Origin: Microlunatus sp. Gsoil 973
GTDB lineage: Bacteria > Actinomycetota > Actinomycetes > Propionibacteriales > Propionibacteriaceae
NCBI RefSeq assembly: GCF_009707365.1
Contig: NZ_CP046122.1
Span: 2,976,001 to 3,040,000 of the forward strand
DNA length: 64,000 bases
Direction: 5' to 3'
In this document: in pieces, positions 1 to 9,181 of the stretch
Position numbering within the stretch: position 1 is the first letter of the stretch
How the letters are laid out: the number at the start of each line of letters is the position of its first letter
Notes under the pieces: model-generated
Told to the model about the DNA's origin: nothing
Database searches by the model: none
The model's input: only the letters and a program-made list of their open reading frames with translations
Made by a program: the position numbers and the translations under genes

Positions 1-839
1 ATCGCATTGGCGATCAGGTTCCCGACCGCCACGACCAACTGGTCGTGGCTGCCCAGCACCGTGCTTCCGTGCTCCCCGCCGACCGTTACCGAGATCTCGC
101 GGCGTTCGGCGTCCGCGCCGTACCGCTGGATGGCGTCCTTGAGCACATCGTCGACCTCGACCATCTCGGCGTGCGCCAGCGGATCGTCGGCCTGGACGCG
201 GGACAGATCGATGATCTGTTGCACGAGTTCGCTGAGCCGGTCCGACTCGATCGACAGCCTGGCGGCGAACCGATGGACCGCCTCGGGATCGTCGGCTGCC
301 TCGGCCACGGCCTCGGCGAGCAGTGCGACGGCTCCGATCGGTGTCTTGAGTTCGTGGCTGACATTGGCGACGAAGTCGCGCCGGGTCGCTTCCACCCGCC
401 GGGCGGCCGTCAGGTCCTCGGCGACGACGACGATCAATCCCCTGCCCAGCGGTGCGACTCTGGCCTTGATCACGACTTCGACACTTCCCGAGCCGCCCCG
501 CTTGAACTCGAGTTCCGCGCTGCGAGCCACCCCGTCCTCGCGGACGTCCCGGACCATCGTCTGCAACACTGGCACCACCAGCCGGCTGCCACGCACCAGG
601 CCGAGGGACCTGGCCTGTCTGGTGGCTTCCACGATCGCACCGTCGGGTCCGACCAGTACCGCCGACGACCCGATCGCAGAGAGCACCTCAGACACCCCCT
701 CCGGCACCGCCCGGTGCTGCTGCGACGACTGATCGTTCGCGGCGTCGGAGGATCGCTTCCGGTTGCTGAGCAGCCAGACGGCGAAACCGCCGACCAGCAG
801 CCCGACGGCCAGCCCCAGACCGACAGCTCCCGCGTTCAC
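1..839 (-). CDS. senX3: Sensor histidine kinase SenX3/PhoR-like, partial (C-terminus beyond window)
   Basis: This is the membrane sensor kinase of the phosphate-starvation two-component system; it phosphorylates a RegX3/PhoP-type regulator. The protein starts with a GTG (VNAGAVGL...) and a single membrane span at about residues 3-25. A PAS-like linker of about 100 residues follows, then the HisKA domain with the phospho-accepting His in NVSHELKTPIGA. The reading frame leaves the window inside the N-box (LVVAVGNLIANA), so the ATPase domain is missing from view. A TAGTAT -10 hexamer ends 7 nt before the GTG, so the mRNA is probably leaderless. It is divergent from phoU across about 260 bp that contain a PHO box. 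Identity as a PhoR-type kinase is strong; the exact name rests on the neighbourhood. Confidence 0.88.
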   Translation of the reverse strand, partial: MNAGAVGLGLAVGLLVGGFAVWLLSNRKRSSDAANDQSSQQHRAVPEGVSEVLSAIGSSAVLVGPDGAIVEATRQARSLGLVRGSRLVVPVLQTMVRDVREDGVARSAELEFKRGGSGSVEVVIKARVAPLGRGLIVVVAEDLTAARRVEATRRDFVANVSHELKTPIGAVALLAEAVAEAADDPEAVHRFAARLSIESDRLSELVQQIIDLSRVQADDPLAHAEMVEVDDVLKDAIQRYGADAERREISVTVGGEHGSTVLGSHDQLVVAVGNLIANA

Positions 840-846
840 ATGCTCG

Positions 847-852
847 ATACTA
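847..852 (-). promoter_or_regulatory. -10 element of senX3
   Basis: TAGTAT on the minus strand ends 7 nt upstream of the GTG start of senX3, the spacing expected of a leaderless transcript. The -35 region is not obvious. Confidence 0.45.
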
Positions 853-912
853 AACCGACATTTCACGCCCACCTGACCGCTGATATGCCCTTGAGCACAA
901 TGGCAATCGAGG

Positions 913-945
913 GTTCGGGAAGTGTTCACGATCCGTTCATCAGCA
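913..945 (+). promoter_or_regulatory. PHO box, three 11-bp direct repeats
   Basis: GTTCG at 913, GTTCA at 924 and GTTCA at 935 lie exactly 11 bp apart, the arrangement bound by PhoP/RegX3-type regulators in actinobacteria. It sits between the divergent senX3 and phoU genes and could control both. A TAGGAT hexamer at 972-977 is a possible -10 for the phoU direction. The repeat is directly visible; regulator identity is inferred from the adjacent kinase and pst genes. Confidence 0.7.
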
Positions 946-1102
946 GCCTCGGACCTGGTACCGGCCGTTCCTAGGATGATCCGGTCCCGTCGAACCAACG
1001 GCGGGTAACGGTGGTCCGGGCCGGATTGCACCGTTCGGCTGATCGGGTTCGGGCCGCTATGTTCGGATCACTGTCACCAGCGCTGCGGGAACGAGGCTGT
1101 TC

Positions 1103-1813
1103 ATGCGGGATTCCTACCAGGAGGAACTCAACGAGGTCCTGGACGACCTCGTGAGCGTCTCGAACGCCGTCTCAACGGCCGTACAGGACGCAACCAGCGC
1201 TCTGCTGGACGCAGACATCCACCTCGCGGAGACCGTGATCAGTGGCGACTCCGAGATCGACGTCACCTGTTCGGCGGTCGAAGACCACACGTTCTCGCTT
1301 CTTGCCCTGCAAGCACCGGTGGCCAGCGAGCTGCGCCTGATGGTCGCCACCCTGCGGATGATCGCCGAATTGGAACGGACCGGTGATCTTGCGGCCCACA
1401 TCGCCAAGATCGCCAGGATGCGCTATCCCGAACGCGCCGTACCCGAGGGCCTGCGTCCCAACTTCGTACGGATGGGTGAGGTCGCGCAGCAGATGGTGAC
1501 GACTGCCGGAAGCGCGCTGAAGCAGCGCGATGTCGCAACGGCCAGGAATCTGCTCGAGCAGGACCAGGAGATGGACGAGCTACGCAGGTCCCAGTTCCGC
1601 ACCCTGCTCGGCGACGACTGGCCCTACGGCGTGGAGGCCGCAGTCGACGTCGCCCTGCTGGGCAGGTACTTCGAGCGGATCGCCGACCATGCGGTCTCAC
1701 TGGCCCGTCGGATCGTCTTCGTCGTGACCGGGGAACTCCCGGACGGAGACGTCTGGGCCGAGGCGGAGCAGTCGGGCAGCCGCGGCTGGCCGGTCGCCGA
1801 CGCCGAGCACTGA
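1103..1813 (+). CDS. phoU: Phosphate transport system regulatory protein PhoU
   Basis: PhoU is a cytoplasmic helical protein that couples the Pst transporter to its sensor kinase and restrains phosphate uptake and the Pho response. The 236-residue length is normal for the family and the protein has the two tandem three-helix PhoU repeats. Each repeat carries the acidic/polar metal-binding pattern (for example ELERTGDLAAHIAKIA in the first repeat and YFERIADHAVSLARRI in the second). The ATG at 1103 gives MRDSYQEEL, the usual N-terminus. The gene heads the phosphate cluster and lies between the divergent sensor kinase and pstS. Its stop codon begins a hairpin that contains half of the pstS PHO box. 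Confidence 0.95.
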   Translation: MRDSYQEELNEVLDDLVSVSNAVSTAVQDATSALLDADIHLAETVISGDSEIDVTCSAVEDHTFSLLALQAPVASELRLMVATLRMIAELERTGDLAAHIAKIARMRYPERAVPEGLRPNFVRMGEVAQQMVTTAGSALKQRDVATARNLLEQDQEMDELRRSQFRTLLGDDWPYGVEAAVDVALLGRYFERIADHAVSLARRIVFVVTGELPDGDVWAEAEQSGSRGWPVADAEH

Positions 1814-1832
1814 ATCCGCAGCTTCGGATTCA
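1811..1832 (+). terminator. Hairpin at the phoU stop codon
   Basis: TGAATCCG and CGGATTCA form a perfect 8-bp stem with a 6-nt loop. The stem starts with the phoU stop codon. There is no U-tract, so it would be a weak terminator or an RNA-stabilising hairpin. Its right arm overlaps the first half-site of the pstS PHO box. Confidence 0.5.
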
Positions 1833-1848
1833 ACTTCCGTTCACCTCA
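1827..1848 (+). promoter_or_regulatory. PHO box of pstS, two 11-bp direct repeats
   Basis: GATTCAACTTC is followed by CGTTCACCTC, so the two TTCA cores at 1829 and 1840 are 11 bp apart. This is the usual regulator site upstream of pst operons. It lies about 120 bp before the TTG start of pstS; a CTCTTAG stretch near 1873 could serve as -10. Confidence 0.65.
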
Positions 1849-1969
1849 GGCACGCCGGCCCGCCACCTCATCCTCTTAGCGTGCCGCGCAGAAACGAGAT
1901 TCTGCGGTCGCGTACGTCCCTGACGCCCATGTCCAGCGCCCCGCAGTTCCACAACAACTGAGGTGACCC

Positions 1970-3115
1970 TTGAAGCTCAAGAGACTCATCATCCCGGCCG
2001 TTCTCGCCGCCTCGTTCGGGCTGGCGGCCTGCGGCGGCAACGCCGAAGCAGGAACCGGCACGACACCCACCGGCGCAACACCCACGGGCACCGCAACCGC
2101 CGGACAGAGCAGCCCGGCCACGAACTCCGCGCCCACCGAGCTGAGCGGCAAGATCGCTGCCGGAGGTTCGTCGGCCCAGCAGGTGGCCCAGCAGGTCTGG
2201 CGCGCAGGTTTCAGCCAGCAGTACCCCGACGTGACCATCAGCTACGACCCGGTCGGTTCGGGCACAGGCCAGGAGAACTTCGTCAGCGGCGCGTACACCT
2301 TCGCCGGCTCCGATTCGGTGCTGGACGACGCGACCGTGGCCAAGGCGAATTCGCAGTGCGGCGGAGATCCGATCGAATTCCCGGTCTACGTCTCCCCGAT
2401 CGCCGTCGCCTACCACTTGGACGGCGTGACCTCACTCAACCTTGATGCCGAGACCGTCGCCAAGATCTTCAGCGGCCGGACCACCCGATGGAACGACCCG
2501 GCGATCACCAGGCTGAACGCCGGCGTGAACCTGCCGAACACCACGATCACCCCGGTGCACCGCTCTGACAGCTCGGGCACCACGTGGAACTTCACCGACT
2601 ATCTGCACCAGGCGGCACCGAAAGCGTGGAAGTCCGCTGCCGACACCGATTGGCCCAGCACCAAGGGTGAATCGGCAGAGGGCACCTCGGGCGTCGTCGG
2701 GGCGGCACAGGGCGGCAACGGCACGATCGCCTACATCGACGACTCCGGCGTCCGGAGCACCAAGCTCAGCGTCGCCAAGATCAAGGTCGGCCCGAAGTTC
2801 GTCGCCCCGTCGGCTGAGGGTGCTGCAGCAGCACTGGCGTCCTCGGAACAGATCGACGGGACCGCGTCGTCGATCCTCACCTTCAATCTGAACCGGACGA
2901 CCACCGATCCGGGTGAGTATCCGATCTTCATGGCCTCGAACGTGATCGCCTGCCAGTCCTACGATGACCCAACGACCACGGCTATCATCAAGGCCTGGCT
3001 CAGCCACGTCATCTCCGCCGATGGCCAGAAGGCGGCCGCAGCCAACGCGTACTCGGCCCCGCTACCGTCGGAGATCGTCGCCAAGGAGCAGGCGATCGTC
3101 GACCAAATGGGCTGA
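1970..3115 (+). CDS. pstS: Phosphate ABC transporter substrate-binding lipoprotein PstS
   Basis: PstS is the extracytoplasmic phosphate-capturing subunit of the high-affinity PstSCAB importer. It has a lipoprotein signal peptide (MKLKRLIIPAVLAASFGLAAC) with the lipidated Cys at residue 21, then a Thr/Gly/Pro-rich linker. The binding-protein fold carries the phosphate-contact motifs GGSSAQ, DPVGSGTGQENF and HRSDSSGTTWNFTDYL. The start is a TTG preceded at a good distance by GAGGTGA. The 381-residue length is normal. It has its own PHO box upstream and a strong hairpin downstream, consistent with higher expression than the permease genes. Confidence 0.95.
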   Translation: MKLKRLIIPAVLAASFGLAACGGNAEAGTGTTPTGATPTGTATAGQSSPATNSAPTELSGKIAAGGSSAQQVAQQVWRAGFSQQYPDVTISYDPVGSGTGQENFVSGAYTFAGSDSVLDDATVAKANSQCGGDPIEFPVYVSPIAVAYHLDGVTSLNLDAETVAKIFSGRTTRWNDPAITRLNAGVNLPNTTITPVHRSDSSGTTWNFTDYLHQAAPKAWKSAADTDWPSTKGESAEGTSGVVGAAQGGNGTIAYIDDSGVRSTKLSVAKIKVGPKFVAPSAEGAAAALASSEQIDGTASSILTFNLNRTTTDPGEYPIFMASNVIACQSYDDPTTTAIIKAWLSHVISADGQKAAAANAYSAPLPSEIVAKEQAIVDQMG

Positions 3116-3139
3116 CCTTGGACGAATCACGCACGGTTC

Positions 3140-3172
3140 GAGGCGGCGGCCCGGCAACGGGTCCGCCGCCTC
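3140..3172 (+). promoter_or_regulatory. Intercistronic GNRA-capped hairpin between pstS and pstC
   Basis: GAGGCGGCGG-CCCG, a GCAA tetraloop, then CGGG-T-CCGCCGCCTC form a very stable stem with one bulged base. It has no U-tract. Hairpins at this position usually protect the binding-protein message or reduce read-through, giving more binding protein than permease; that role is inferred. Confidence 0.6.
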
Positions 3173-3200
3173 CGGCACAGTTGAGCAGGAGTCCTCGTCT

Positions 3201-4181
3201 GTGAGCATCACCACGGAGCGTCCGGCACTGGTCGAGCAGTCGTCCGGACCCGACCCGTTCGCGGAAACGTCGAACCGGCGTCACGCTGTCGGCGACAGCA
3301 TCTTCTTCACGATCGCCGTGGCGGCAGGGCTGACGATCCTGATCGCGCTTGTCGCGGTGTTCCTCTTTCTTCTCACGCAGGGCGCGCGTGGCTTCACCGC
3401 CGGCGCCGACGTCTTCGGGCCGGCCGCCACCAACTTCGCCTACTACGCGGGCAAGCTGCTCTTCGGCACAGTTCTTGCCGCGCTGCTGGCCATGATCATC
3501 GCCGTCCCGTTCGCGATCGGCCTGGCGCTGTTCATCTCCCACTACGCGCCGCGGCGGTTGGCCGTGCCGGTTGCTTACCTGATCGACATCCTCGCCGCCG
3601 TGCCCTCGGTCGTCTACGGCCTGTGGGGTGCCCGGACCCTGGCACCGGCAAGCCATGGCCTGCAGACCTGGCTGAACAGTCATCTCGGCTGGATCCCGAT
3701 CTTCGGCGGCCAGGTGTCGGCAACCGGGCGGACCATCCTGGTGGCGGCTCTGGTGCTCGCCATCATGGTGCTGCCGATCACGACGGCGATCTGCCGCGAG
3801 GTCTTCCAGCGCACACCGAAGCTCCTCGAGGAGGCGGCACTCGGTCTGGGAGCCACGCGGTGGGAGATGATCAAATACGCCGTGTTCCCGCACGCCCGGT
3901 CCGGAATGGTCGCCGGGACGATGCTGGGACTCGGCCGGGCGCTGGGCGAGACGATGGCTGTGGCGATGGTGATGAGTGCAAGTCCCCAGGTGACCTTCCG
4001 GTTGCTCACCAGCAACAATCCCGCCACCATCGCGTCCAACATCGCCGCGAAGTACCAGGCCGAGGACGTACGGATCCAGGTGGTGTTGATCGCCACCGGC
4101 CTGGTGCTGTTCGTCTTCACCTTCCTGGTCAACTTCGCCGCCCGTGCGATCGTTCATCGCAGCGAGAGGAACTTCCGATGA
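3201..4181 (+). CDS. pstC: Phosphate ABC transporter permease PstC
   Basis: PstC is one of the two membrane subunits of the phosphate importer. It has about 35 cytoplasmic residues followed by several membrane spans, beginning near IFFTIAVAAGLTILIALV. The ABC-permease EAA loop is present (LLEEAALGLGATRWEMIKY), as is the downstream LGRALGETMAVAMV signature. I chose the GTG at 3201 (SITTERPALVEQ) because the longer upstream frame overlaps pstS and lacks membrane-protein character; it gives 326 residues, typical for PstC. The stop overlaps the pstA start as ATGA, so the two are translationally coupled. Confidence 0.93.
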   Translation: MSITTERPALVEQSSGPDPFAETSNRRHAVGDSIFFTIAVAAGLTILIALVAVFLFLLTQGARGFTAGADVFGPAATNFAYYAGKLLFGTVLAALLAMIIAVPFAIGLALFISHYAPRRLAVPVAYLIDILAAVPSVVYGLWGARTLAPASHGLQTWLNSHLGWIPIFGGQVSATGRTILVAALVLAIMVLPITTAICREVFQRTPKLLEEAALGLGATRWEMIKYAVFPHARSGMVAGTMLGLGRALGETMAVAMVMSASPQVTFRLLTSNNPATIASNIAAKYQAEDVRIQVVLIATGLVLFVFTFLVNFAARAIVHRSERNFR

Positions 4182-5275
4182 CCGTCGTCGACCAGACGCC
4201 GGTCGAGCCGAGCAGCCCGATGGTGAATCGCGAGCTGGTGTTCACCGGACGTCGGATGCCACGACGCGCCGCACCCATCGCGATCATCGGTGGGCTGATC
4301 CTGGCCGGGCTGCTGGTCGCCGTCGGCGTCGGTCCGGTCGGTGCGGTCGTCCTTGCGGTCATCGCCGTCGACACCGCCCTGCCGGTGTGGACGTGGATCG
4401 TGGTGAACCGCCGCGCCGCGACCGACCGATTGATCACCTGCCTGGTGTGGACGGCCCTGCTGACCGCGATGTCTCCGCTGGTGTGGTTGTTGATCACCAC
4501 TGTGGCCTCCGGCCTCCCGGTGATCAACGGTCACTTTCTGAGCCAGGACATGCAGACCACGCTCAACCCGGTGACGTTCAAGATCGAGGTCGGCGGCGGT
4601 GTGCTGCACGCCCTGGTCGGAACGCTGCTGGTCACCCTGGGCGCCATCATCATCTCGGTGCCGGTCGGACTGATGTGCGCGATCTATCTGGTCGAGTACG
4701 GCCGGGGCAGGCGGTTGGCCAGCATCGTCACCATCCTGGTCGACGTGATGACGGGCATCCCGTCGATCGTCGCCGGCCTCTTCGCCCTGGCACTGTTCGC
4801 CCAGTTCGTCGGCATCGGCACCCGGATGGGCGTGATGGGTTCGATCGCCCTGTCCCTGTTGATGATCCCGACCGTCGTCCGGTCCACCGAGGAGATGATC
4901 CGGCTGGTGCCCGACGATCTCCGGGAGGCGGCGTATGCGCTCGGTGTGCCGCGATGGCGGACGATCGTGAAGGTCGTCATACCGACCAGCATCGGCGGCA
5001 TCGTGACCGGCGTGATGCTCGCCATCAGCCGGGTGATCGGCGAGACGGCACCCCTGCTGGTCGCGATCGGCAGCATCGATGTCCTGCAGACGAACATGTT
5101 CAGCGGTCGGATCGAGACGCTGCCGGTGTTCATCATGACCCAGTACCAGACCAGCACTCCGCAGGGTTACGCGTACGCCTGGGGTGGTGCGCTGCTGTTG
5201 ATCCTGATCGTCATGGTGCTCAACGTCCTCGCTCGCGTCACCGGCACCATCTTCACTCCGAAATCCAGCCGGTAA
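4178..5275 (+). CDS. pstA: Phosphate ABC transporter permease PstA
   Basis: PstA is the second membrane subunit of the phosphate importer. Family hallmarks are visible: [15 protein letters not shown], the EAA loop ([20 protein letters not shown]) and [13 protein letters not shown]. At 365 residues it is about 65 longer than the usual PstA. The extra N-terminal part contains two additional hydrophobic segments (near residues 30-60 and 70-110), common in actinobacterial PstA proteins. It starts at the ATG that overlaps the pstC stop by 4 nt and ends 13 nt before pstB. Confidence 0.93.
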   Translation: MTVVDQTPVEPSSPMVNRELVFTGRRMPRRAAPIAIIGGLILAGLLVAVGVGPVGAVVLAVIAVDTALPVWTWIVVNRRAATDRLITCLVWTALLTAMSPLVWLLITTVASGLPVINGHFLSQDMQTTLNPVTFKIEVGGGVLHALVGTLLVTLGAIIISVPVGLMCAIYLVEYGRGRRLASIVTILVDVMTGIPSIVAGLFALALFAQFVGIGTRMGVMGSIALSLLMIPTVVRSTEEMIRLVPDDLREAAYALGVPRWRTIVKVVIPTSIGGIVTGVMLAISRVIGETAPLLVAIGSIDVLQTNMFSGRIETLPVFIMTQYQTSTPQGYAYAWGGALLLILIVMVLNVLARVTGTIFTPKSSR

Positions 5276-5288
5276 GGAGTCAACAGAT

Positions 5289-6068
5289 ATGGCACAAGCA
5301 ATCGAGGTCAGCGATCTCGACATCTTCTACGGCGACTTCATGGCTGTCCAGGGCGTGTCCATGATGATCAGGCCGAGGTCGGTCACCGCGTTCATCGGGC
5401 CGTCCGGATGCGGCAAGTCGACCTTCCTGCGGACGCTCAACCGGATGCACGAGGTCGTTCCGGGCGCGCGGGTGAAGGGCAAGGTCACCATCGGCGGCCA
5501 GGACGTCTACGCGCCCACCGTCGACCCGGTCGCGGTCCGCCGCAAGGTCGGCATGGTCTTCCAGCGGCCGAATCCGTTCCCGACGATGTCGATCTACGAC
5601 AATGTGATCGCCGGCAGCAGGCTCAACTCCCGTCGCCTGTCGAAGGCCCGGGCCGACAGCATCGTCGAGCAGTCGCTGCGCCGGGCGAATCTCTGGAACG
5701 AGGTCAAGGACCGTCTCGGCAAGCCGGGAATGGGGCTCTCCGGTGGTCAGCAGCAGCGGTTGTGCATCGCCCGGGCGATCGCGGTCGAGCCGGAGGTGCT
5801 GCTGATGGACGAGCCGTGCTCGGCGTTGGATCCGATCTCGACCTCTGCCATCGAGGACCTGATCCACGAGCTGAAGGCCGAGTACACGATCGTCATCGTC
5901 ACCCACAACATGCAGCAGGCCGCCCGGGTCTCCGACGAGACCGGATTCTTCAACCTGAAGGCCACCGGACAGCCGGGGCATCTGGTGGAGTTCGACGTCA
6001 CCCAGGAGATGTTCACCAAGCCGACGCTGCCCGAGACCGAGGCGTACATCTCCGGCCGGTTCGGCTGA
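5289..6068 (+). CDS. pstB: Phosphate ABC transporter ATP-binding protein PstB
   Basis: PstB is the ATPase that powers phosphate import through PstC and PstA. It has Walker [10 protein letters not shown], the Q-loop in VFQRPNPFP, the ABC signature [14 protein letters not shown], Walker [13 protein letters not shown] and the switch His in IVTHNMQQA. The length of 259 residues is standard. An AAGGAGT ribosome site precedes the ATG. It is the last gene of the pst operon and is followed by a bidirectional terminator shared with gpmA. Confidence 0.96.
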   Translation: MAQAIEVSDLDIFYGDFMAVQGVSMMIRPRSVTAFIGPSGCGKSTFLRTLNRMHEVVPGARVKGKVTIGGQDVYAPTVDPVAVRRKVGMVFQRPNPFPTMSIYDNVIAGSRLNSRRLSKARADSIVEQSLRRANLWNEVKDRLGKPGMGLSGGQQQRLCIARAIAVEPEVLLMDEPCSALDPISTSAIEDLIHELKAEYTIVIVTHNMQQAARVSDETGFFNLKATGQPGHLVEFDVTQEMFTKPTLPETEAYISGRFG

Positions 6069-6081
6069 GAGTGAGACAGAA

Positions 6082-6111
6082 CGGGCCCGGAGCATCAGCT
6101 CCGAGCCCGTA
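6082..6111. terminator. Bidirectional terminator between pstB and gpmA
   Basis: ACGGGCCCGGAG and CTCCGAGCCCGT pair over 12 positions with a single mismatch and a 6-nt loop. It lies between the convergent pstB and gpmA stop codons, so it probably ends both transcripts. Confidence 0.75.
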
Positions 6112-6131
6112 ACGGTGGTTCGTGCCGTCGG

Positions 6132-6881
6132 CTACTTCCGGCCCTGGTTCTTGACCGCTTCGATGGAGGCGGCGGCCGCGTCGGGGTCGAGGTAGCGGCC
6201 GCCGGCAGGGACCGGCCGCAGGTCCTCGTCCAGCTCGTACAACAACGGAATCCCGGTCGGGATGTTCAGTCCGACGACCTCGGAGTCGCTGATCTTGTCC
6301 AGATGCTTGACCAGCGCCCGCAACGAGTTGCCGTGGGCGGCAACCAGGACGACCTTGTTGTCCAGCAGATCGGGGACGATCTGGTCGTACCAGTACGGCA
6401 GCGCCCGGGCAAGCACGTCCTTGAGACATTCTGTGGCCGGTCGCGCCTCCGGCGGCAGCGAGGCGTACCGCGGATCGGCGAAGTTGGCATACTCGTCGTC
6501 GGATGCGATGGGCGGCGGCGGGGTGTCGTAGGACCGTCGCCAGATCATGAACTGTTCCTCGCCGAACTCGGCCAGGGTCGCCGCCTTGTCCTTGCCCTGC
6601 AGCGCACCGTAATGCCGCTCGTTGAGCCGCCACGACCGGCGTACCGGCAGCCACGGCCGCCCGACGACGTCCAAGGCGATCTGTGCCGTGTGGATTGCCC
6701 GGGTCAGCAGCGAGGTGTGCAGCACATCGGGCAACAACCCCTCGGCGAGCAGCAGTTCCCCGCCTCGTCGAGCCTCGTCGCGGCCCTTGTCGTTGAGGTC
6801 GACATCCACCCAGCCGGTGAAGAGATTCTTGGCGTTCCAATCGCTTTCGCCGTGCCGGAGCAAGATCAACTTAAACGTCAT
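6132..6881 (-). CDS. gpmA: 2,3-bisphosphoglycerate-dependent phosphoglycerate mutase
   Basis: The enzyme interconverts 3- and 2-phosphoglycerate in glycolysis and gluconeogenesis in the cytoplasm. The catalytic phospho-His lies in [15 protein letters not shown] near the N-terminus. The second histidine is in [18 protein letters not shown], and [15 protein letters not shown] is the substrate loop typical of cofactor-dependent mutases. I chose the ATG that gives [12 protein letters not shown]; the in-frame extension upstream lies in the divergent promoter region. The 249-residue length is standard. In mycobacteria the orthologue also neighbours senX3. Confidence 0.95.
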   Translation of the reverse strand: MTFKLILLRHGESDWNAKNLFTGWVDVDLNDKGRDEARRGGELLLAEGLLPDVLHTSLLTRAIHTAQIALDVVGRPWLPVRRSWRLNERHYGALQGKDKAATLAEFGEEQFMIWRRSYDTPPPPIASDDEYANFADPRYASLPPEARPATECLKDVLARALPYWYDQIVPDLLDNKVVLVAAHGNSLRALVKHLDKISDSEVVGLNIPTGIPLLYELDEDLRPVPAGGRYLDPDAAAASIEAVKNQGRK

Positions 6882-6966
6882 GGAAAGCAAGCCTACCGAC
6901 GCCGGTGGCCAGGTCGGGAACCGGCCACAGGTCGGCGCCGGCGTGCCCGTCCGGCAGAATGCGGAC

Positions 6967-7707
6967 ATGAGGAACCAGACGGCAGTGGTGACAGGAGCAA
7001 GCAGCGGGATCGGTGCGGCGAGCGCGCGCCGCCTGGCGGCTGAAGGGTTCTCGGTGATCTGCGCCGCCCGCCGCGAGGACCGGATCTCCGCCCTCGCCGC
7101 GGAGATCGGCGGCCGGGCGATCGCCTGCGATGTGACGAATCCGGCGGCGGTGGCCCGGCTGGCCCAGGAGGCGGGCGAGGACGTGACGTTGTTGATCAAC
7201 AACGCCGGCGGTGCGATCGGTCTCGAGCCGGTCGCCGAAGCTGATCTTGATGCCTGGCAGACCATGTACGCCGCCAACGTGATCGGCGCGACAGCGGTGA
7301 CCAAGGCGTTCCTGCCGACCTTGATCACCAACGAGGGCCAGGTGATCTTCGTGACGTCGACGGCCGCGGACGGCGGCTATGAGGGCGGCGCCGGTTACTG
7401 CGGGGCCAAGGCCGCCGAACGCGCTGTCGTCGGGTCGATGCGCCTGGAGCTTGTCGACCAACCGGTGCGGATCGCCGAGGTCTCTCCCGGCATGGTGCGG
7501 ACCGAGGAGTTCTCGTTGACCCGCTTCGGCGGTGATCAGGCCCGGGCCGATCAGGTCTACGCCGGTGTTGATCATCCGCTGGTCGCAGAGGACATCGCCG
7601 ACGTGATCGGCTGGATAGCCACCCGACCACCGCATGTGAACATCGATCGGATCACCGTCCGTCCGCGCGCCCAGGCCGCCCAGCATAAGGTGCACCGGAC
7701 GGCCTGA
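6967..7707 (+). CDS. SDR family NAD(P)-dependent oxidoreductase
   Basis: This is a short-chain dehydrogenase/reductase with a Rossmann fold. It shows the cofactor motif TGASSGIG near residue 10, CDVTNP, NNAGG, and the catalytic Ser and Tyr-x-x-x-Lys in [21 protein letters not shown]. The 246-residue length is that of a classical SDR. It resembles the YdfG-type serine/3-hydroxyacid dehydrogenase subgroup, but the substrate cannot be assigned. The ATG is preceded by a CAGAAT -10 ending 6 nt upstream, so the mRNA is probably leaderless. It is divergent from gpmA across 85 bp. Confidence 0.85.
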   Translation: MRNQTAVVTGASSGIGAASARRLAAEGFSVICAARREDRISALAAEIGGRAIACDVTNPAAVARLAQEAGEDVTLLINNAGGAIGLEPVAEADLDAWQTMYAANVIGATAVTKAFLPTLITNEGQVIFVTSTAADGGYEGGAGYCGAKAAERAVVGSMRLELVDQPVRIAEVSPGMVRTEEFSLTRFGGDQARADQVYAGVDHPLVAEDIADVIGWIATRPPHVNIDRITVRPRAQAAQHKVHRTA

Positions 7708-7731
7708 GGGCGTCGCATCAGCGGGTGGGGG

Positions 7732-8994
7732 TCAGTCCTCCCACTCGACCGTCAACTTCTTGGCAGACATGTCGATCTTGGGCGAGCCGAAGGAGTTGGC
7801 ACCACCGTAGTAGCCGAGTCCGCGGTAGGTGCGGCCGCCCTTGGCCCCGTCGACCTTGGTCTCGATGTAGGCATAGAAGTCGGATTCGGCGACCGTGGGC
7901 GCACTGTAGTCCAGCTCGCCCTTGATGCCCTTGATCTTCCACCTGGACTCGGCATTGAGCGTCCGCTTGACCGTGCCCTCCTTGAACTTGTAGCCGTCGA
8001 CGCTGGAGGGCAGATCGAGACCGCAGCCGGCCTTCAGCTTCTTCGATGCGAGGCAGGCGTTGATCGCTGTGGCGACCTTCTCCTTGAAGACCCGCTGTCC
8101 GGCTGCGGTGAGCGACGGCTTGGCCTCGATCCGCGGATAGTCGTTCGGCTGCTGGACCAGGAAGTCGGCGCCCGACCCCAGCGTGATGTAGTCGGCAGTG
8201 GTGCCGAGTACGTAGGCCCCCGGGAACAACGCGACCTTGTCCGCCGCGACCTTGACACCGTTGATGGTCAACGGAAGTCCCTCGGCGGTGTAGCTCAGGT
8301 CGATCTCGGCGTAACCGTCGCTGATCAGGTAATGACCGCTTGAGTCGTCGATGCTGAATTTCGCATCGACCAGCCGATCGCCCAGCTTGTAGGACGCCGA
8401 CACCTGATAGGCGTACTTGTCGGTGACCTCCGGGACTGCGATCGCTGTGATCGGCGCCGCCTTCCGCGATGCCTTCAACACCTCGTCGGTCATCAGAGAC
8501 GGGTCCGACGGCTGCTTGGAGAGAAGGCCAAGCGCCTTCGCCGAATCACCGGCGGCAAGTGCATCCAGGTAGCCGTGCACGACGTCTGATGCCTTCTCCG
8601 CCTTCGACGATGCGCTGGATCCGCCCGCCGGACCGGCCTCGGCGGCCCCACCACCGGCGACCGTGTGGACGACGGCAACGATGATCAGGACGACGACCAG
8701 GACGAACGCCAGGCCGACGCCGCCGAGGATGAAGGGAAGCTTGCCGCGGTTGCCCGGACCACTGCCGCCGACCCCGGCCGGTTCGTAGTGACGGGACGGG
8801 CCGTACGGTTGCGGACCGGGCTGCCCGGGACCGCCGTAGCTCGGCTGCTCCTGACCTGCGCCGGCGACGGGATGAGGGCTCTGGCCCGATTGGCCGCCGT
8901 ACCCGAAATCGGGCTGATCGGGCCCGGGTCTGCCGAAACCGGATGCGTTCGCGGTCTCGGAACCGTCGCCATCGGGCGCGTCGTTGTTGCTCAC
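7732..8994 (-). CDS. Single-span membrane-anchored extracytoplasmic protein (paralogue 1)
   Basis: Function unknown. The 420-residue protein has a Gly/Pro/Tyr-rich cytoplasmic N-terminus of about 85 residues and one membrane span (FILGGVGLAFVLVVVLIIVA). An extracytoplasmic part of about 290 residues begins with an NTF2-like/DUF4878-type helical segment (VVHGYLDALAAGDSAKALGLL). The GTG start (VSNNDAPDG) has AGGAG upstream. The gene at 9679-11034 encodes a clear paralogue with the same domain order; shared landmarks include GYL-ALAAGD-KALG and LMTDEVL/LMSDEVL. Two cysteines near the C-terminus (NACLASKKLKAGCGL) are conserved between the pair and could form a disulfide. Confidence 0.75.
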   Translation of the reverse strand: MSNNDAPDGDGSETANASGFGRPGPDQPDFGYGGQSGQSPHPVAGAGQEQPSYGGPGQPGPQPYGPSRHYEPAGVGGSGPGNRGKLPFILGGVGLAFVLVVVLIIVAVVHTVAGGGAAEAGPAGGSSASSKAEKASDVVHGYLDALAAGDSAKALGLLSKQPSDPSLMTDEVLKASRKAAPITAIAVPEVTDKYAYQVSASYKLGDRLVDAKFSIDDSSGHYLISDGYAEIDLSYTAEGLPLTINGVKVAADKVALFPGAYVLGTTADYITLGSGADFLVQQPNDYPRIEAKPSLTAAGQRVFKEKVATAINACLASKKLKAGCGLDLPSSVDGYKFKEGTVKRTLNAESRWKIKGIKGELDYSAPTVAESDFYAYIETKVDGAKGGRTYRGLGYYGGANSFGSPKIDMSAKKLTVEWED

Positions 8995-9167
8995 GAATCT
9001 GCTCCTGGGTTGTGTGCGGCGGTTCCCTGCTGGGAACACAAAACGGCGGGGAAACATAGCGGACAAGCGGTTCGATGGGGCGCCGGCCGGACTCAGCTGC
9101 GGTACCGGCTCCGGTGCTGTGACGCAGCACGCGTGCCGGTCGGTTCCCTCCGGTCGACCCGCGGCTC

Positions 9168-9173
9168 TAGATT
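9168..9173 (+). promoter_or_regulatory. -10 element of the PPOX-class gene
   Basis: TAGATT ends 8 nt before the ATG at 9182, consistent with a leaderless transcript. Confidence 0.4.
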
Positions 9174-9181
9174 GGGTGACT

